A stretch of 64,000 bases of DNA. Source: Actinomyces sp. (GTDB lineage Bacteria > Actinomycetota > Actinomycetes > Actinomycetales > Actinomycetaceae). The stretch lies in assembly GCF_029851875.1 (NCBI RefSeq), contig NZ_JARKVC010000018.1:28313-92312 (forward strand). The letters run 5' to 3'. Position numbers and translations under genes: made by a program. The notes beneath the pieces were generated by a model that searched no databases, had not been told where the DNA came from, and saw only the letters and a program-made list of their open reading frames with translations. This document shows, piece by piece, positions 61,413-64,000 of this stretch (its first letter is position 1; each line of letters begins with the position of its first letter).

Positions 61413-61449
61413 CAGGCGAGGTGCTGAGACTTCTCGCCCTCGCCTGTGC
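61410..61449 (+). terminator. Possible terminator of the mini-array RNA
   Basis: An 11-bp stem with one G:U pair (61410-61420 with 61439-61449) and an 18-nt loop, followed by TCTT. It directly follows pseudo-repeat 2. Confidence 0.4.
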
Positions 61450-61664
61450 TCTTGGACGTACCATGTCCTCGTCGTCGTGACTGGCGTTCGGGTGGACCAC
61501 CACCGGGGAGCGGCGATCGTGCTCAGGGCCTGACCGTCCACCAGCCTTGCCGCTGGCCTGTCGCACCCGGCCGCGAGCACGCACCTGTTACCTGGTCGCC
61601 CGCCTGGGCCGGGGGCGACGCCCCGCGCGGCACGCCGCGCTCAGACAACGCACCGAGGAGAACC

Positions 61665-62975
61665 ATGACTGGTCCCGCCGCCACCTCACTCAACGCCATG
61701 CCTCTGGCCGAGCTCGACCCCGAGATCGCTGCCGTCCTGGACGGCGAGCTCGTCCGCCAGCGCGAGACCCTGGAGATGATCGCCTCGGAGAACTTTGTTC
61801 CCCGCGCGGTCCTCCAGGCCCAGGGCTCGGTCCTGACCAACAAGTACGCCGAGGGCTACCCCGGCAAGCGCTACTACGGCGGCTGCGAGGTCGTCGACGT
61901 CGCCGAGTCCCTCGCCATCGAGCGTGCCCTCAAGGTCTTCGGCGGTGACTACGCCAACGTCCAGCCCCACTCCGGCGCCCAGGCCAACGCCGCTGTCCTC
62001 CACGCCCTGGCCCAGGCCGGTGACACGATCCTCGGCCTGGCCCTGCCCCACGGCGGCCACCTCACCCACGGCATGAGGATCAACTTCTCCGGTCGGCTCT
62101 ACAACGCCACCGCCTACGGCGTGGACGAGCACACCCACCGCATCGAGATGGACCAGGTCCGCGAGGCCGCCCTGCGCGAGCGTCCCAAGGTCATCATCGC
62201 CGGATGGTCCGCCTACCCCCGCCACCTTGACTTCGAGGCCTTCCGCTCCATCGCGGACGAGGTCGGTGCCTACCTGTGGACGGACATGGCCCACTTCGCC
62301 GGTCTCGTCGCCGCCGGCCTGCACCCCAGCCCCGTCCCGCACTCCGACGTCGTGTCCACCACCGTCCACAAGACCCTCGGTGGCCCGCGCTCGGGCATGA
62401 TCATCTCCTCGCGCGGTGAGGAGCTGGGCAAGAAGCTCAGCTCCGCCGTCTTCCCCGGCCAGCAGGGCGGGCCGCTCATGCACGTCGTGGCCGCCAAGGC
62501 CGTGGCCATGAAGGTCGCCGGCACCGAGGAGTTCAAGGACCGCCAGCGCCGCACCGTCGAGGGCGCCGCGATCCTGGCCGAGCGCCTTCTGCGTGAGGAC
62601 GTCGCCAAGGCTGGTATCGCGCTGGTCACCGGTGGCACGGACGTCCACCTGGTCCTGGTCGACCTGCGAGACTCCGCCCTGGACGGCCAGCAGGCCGAGG
62701 ACCTCCTCCACGCCGCCGGCATCACCGTCAACCGCAACGCGGTCCCCTTCGACCCGCGTCCGGCCCGCGTCACCTCGGGCCTGCGCATCGGTACCCCGGC
62801 GCTGGCCACCCGCGGCTTCGGTGCCACTGAGTTCACCGAGGTCGCGGACGTCATCGCCACCGCCCTCGTGGCTGGCGCTGCCGGCAAGGCCGACGACGAG
62901 CTGCTCGCTGGCCTGCGTGCCCGCGTCCAGGCCCTGACCGAGGCCTTCCCGCTCTACCCGGGGCTGGACCAGTGA
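61665..62975 (+). CDS. glyA: Serine hydroxymethyltransferase
   Basis: A 436-residue PLP enzyme interconverting Ser and Gly with THF. PLP Lys is in [16 protein letters not shown] near residue 235; also [33 protein letters not shown] and [17 protein letters not shown] 61665 has GAGGAG five bases upstream, and the frame upstream of it lacks homology. The 210 nt between the mini-array terminator and this start hold no recognisable riboswitch. It overlaps folD by four bases and thus forms a one-carbon operon. Confidence 0.96.
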   Translation: MTGPAATSLNAMPLAELDPEIAAVLDGELVRQRETLEMIASENFVPRAVLQAQGSVLTNKYAEGYPGKRYYGGCEVVDVAESLAIERALKVFGGDYANVQPHSGAQANAAVLHALAQAGDTILGLALPHGGHLTHGMRINFSGRLYNATAYGVDEHTHRIEMDQVREAALRERPKVIIAGWSAYPRHLDFEAFRSIADEVGAYLWTDMAHFAGLVAAGLHPSPVPHSDVVSTTVHKTLGGPRSGMIISSRGEELGKKLSSAVFPGQQGGPLMHVVAAKAVAMKVAGTEEFKDRQRRTVEGAAILAERLLREDVAKAGIALVTGGTDVHLVLVDLRDSALDGQQAEDLLHAAGITVNRNAVPFDPRPARVTSGLRIGTPALATRGFGATEFTEVADVIATALVAGAAGKADDELLAGLRARVQALTEAFPLYPGLDQ

Positions 62976-63868
62976 GGGCTCCCTGGGCCGGTGCCGCCCA
63001 GGTCCTGGACGGCAAGGCCACCGCGGCTGCGATCAAGGCCGAGCTCGGGGACCGTGTGGACGCCCTGCGCGCCCGCGGTATCACACCGGGCCTGGGCACG
63101 ATCCTCGTCGGTGAGGATCCCGGCAGCGTCAGGTACGTGGCCGGCAAGCACACCGACTGCGCCGAGGTCGGTATCGCCTCCATCCGCGTGGACCTGCCGG
63201 CTACCGCCACACAGGCGCAGATCGAGGCAGCGGTCGACCGTCTCAACGCCGACCCCGCCTGCACCGGCTACATCGTCCAGCTGCCGCTGCCCAAGGGCGT
63301 GGACACCAACGCGATCCTGGAGCGCATCGACCCGGGCAAGGACGCTGACGGCCTTCACCCGACCAACCTCGGGCGCCTGGTCCTGCGCGGCTCGGAGCCC
63401 ATCACCTCGCCGCTGCCGTGTACCCCGCGCGCCTGTATCTCTCTCATCACCCGGCACGGGATCACCCTGGACGGCAGGGACGTGTGCGTCGTCGGCCGCG
63501 GCGTGACCGTGGGCCGCTCCATCGGCCTGCTGCTCATGCGCAAGGACGTCAACGCCACCGTCGACGTCTGCCACACCGGCACCGCGGACCTGGCCGAGCA
63601 CGTGCGCCGCGCTGACGTCGTCATCGCCGCCGCAGGCTCGGCCGGGATCATCAGCGCTGACATGGTCAAGCCCGGTGCCGTCGTGCTGGACGTGGGCGTG
63701 AGCCGCGTCGTGGATCCGGCCACCGGCAAGGGCCGCATCATGGGGGACGTGGCCGACGGCGTCGACCAGGTCGCCTCGTGGCTGTCCCCGAACCCCGGGG
63801 GAGTAGGGCCGATGACCCGCGCCCTGCTGCTGGCCAACGTCGTCGAGACGGCCGAGCGGCAGGCCTGA
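62972..63868 (+). CDS. folD: Bifunctional methylene-THF dehydrogenase/methenyl-THF cyclohydrolase
   Basis: A 298-residue FolD. It has the catalytic Lys in [15 protein letters not shown] near residue 59, [26 protein letters not shown], the NADP loop [13 protein letters not shown], and the C-terminal [15 protein letters not shown] 62972 overlaps the glyA stop (GTGA). Together with glyA it runs the interconversion of one-carbon units; purU at 46-47 kb acts on the product, 10-formyl-THF. Confidence 0.96.
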   Translation: MRAPWAGAAQVLDGKATAAAIKAELGDRVDALRARGITPGLGTILVGEDPGSVRYVAGKHTDCAEVGIASIRVDLPATATQAQIEAAVDRLNADPACTGYIVQLPLPKGVDTNAILERIDPGKDADGLHPTNLGRLVLRGSEPITSPLPCTPRACISLITRHGITLDGRDVCVVGRGVTVGRSIGLLLMRKDVNATVDVCHTGTADLAEHVRRADVVIAAAGSAGIISADMVKPGAVVLDVGVSRVVDPATGKGRIMGDVADGVDQVASWLSPNPGGVGPMTRALLLANVVETAERQA

Positions 63869-63885
63869 GCCCGGCCTGACAGCCA

Positions 63886-63927
63886 GGCGGCGCCCTCGTC
63901 CCGGGGGCGAGGGACGACGGCGCCGCC
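63886..63927 (+). terminator. Terminator after folD
   Basis: GGCGGCGCC at 63886-63894 pairs with GGCGCCGCC at 63919-63927, and the intervening bases contain a further CCCTCGTCC/GGGACGA-type pairing. It lies 17 nt after the folD stop. Confidence 0.6.
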
Positions 63928-64000
63928 GCCCCGTCGGCGCGTTGCCGAGAGGTCGGACTCCCCCACGAGCGGGGCGTGGGCGCTCCAGCGCTCGGCGGAG

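Larger units (their letters stand above)
61323..61452 (+). ncRNA. CreA-like degenerate mini-CRISPR RNA (two repeats, one spacer)
   Basis: Pseudo-repeat 1 (61335-61362) keeps the last 23 bases of the array repeat exactly, including the full hairpin and the ATGAGCC handle, while its first five bases are degenerate. A 22-nt spacer (61363-61384) follows. Pseudo-repeat 2 (61385-61412) keeps the hairpin with one loop change but has lost the handle. A possible terminator follows (61410-61420 with 61439-61449). The unit is on the strand opposite to the cas genes and divergent from them. Such isolated, degenerate repeat pairs next to cas operons are the hallmark of CreA antitoxins or crRNA-like autorepressors. 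Cas6e could still process repeat 1. Confidence 0.7.

Noticed and set aside
61453..61664. Riboswitch or leader RNA upstream of glyA
   Set aside because: No glycine, THF or other known aptamer core could be recognised; only general GC-rich pairing is seen.

Overview
The window comes from a high-GC actinobacterium, most likely Actinomycetaceae (Actinomyces/Schaalia-like). This is inferred from the strong G/C third-position bias, the frequent GTG starts, the actinobacterial order threonylcarbamoyl-AMP synthase / WecA-like transferase / AtpI / atpBEFHAGDC / DUF2550, a NucS mismatch endonuclease, and a PspC-histidine kinase/LuxR pair. No rRNA or tRNA gene was recognised.

Layout. 1-8.4 kb holds metabolic and housekeeping genes: a truncated GH3 glycosidase, a flavodoxin-fold oxidoreductase, an isochorismatase-like hydrolase, a methylguanine methyltransferase, a SirTM-like sirtuin, a MacB-type ABC exporter and a DJ-1 protein. 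8.38-8.88 kb is non-coding and may carry a structured RNA. 8.9-12.8 kb is a small catabolic module: a sugar porter and a double alpha/beta-hydrolase divergent from a GntR regulator. 12.9-17.9 kb holds two membrane proteins (one with a PspC domain) and a PspC-histidine kinase with its response regulator. 17.9-27.7 kb is the threonylcarbamoyl-AMP synthase / WecA / ATP synthase block.

27.9-42.1 kb is a complete class 1 DISARM anti-phage operon (drmD-drmMI-drmA-drmB-drmC), inserted between DUF2550 and nucS. Its first gene, drmD, is interrupted just after the DEAH box by a run of ten G. Nine G would restore a 1056-codon helicase, so DISARM may be phase-variable here. 42.2-47.0 kb returns to chromosomal genes (nucS, an AlkZ-like glycosylase, nagA, carbonic anhydrase, purU). 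47.0-48.4 kb is decayed DNA with a glycoside hydrolase 31 remnant.

48.4-61.0 kb is a full type I-E CRISPR-Cas locus. The array has 56 repeats and 55 spacers, and cas2-cas1-cas6e-cas5e-cas7e-cse2-cse1-cas3 lie on the minus strand, with the leader end next to cas2. Upstream of cas3, at 61.1-61.45 kb, is the most interesting element. Two degenerate copies of the CRISPR repeat flank a 22-nt spacer. The first 11 nt of that spacer match, in seed register and next to an AAT, the start-site region of a TTGACA promoter that reads a 37-codon ORF and then points into cas3. This has the layout of a CRISPR-regulated toxin-antitoxin (CreTA) or a Cascade autorepressor. The window ends with glyA-folD.
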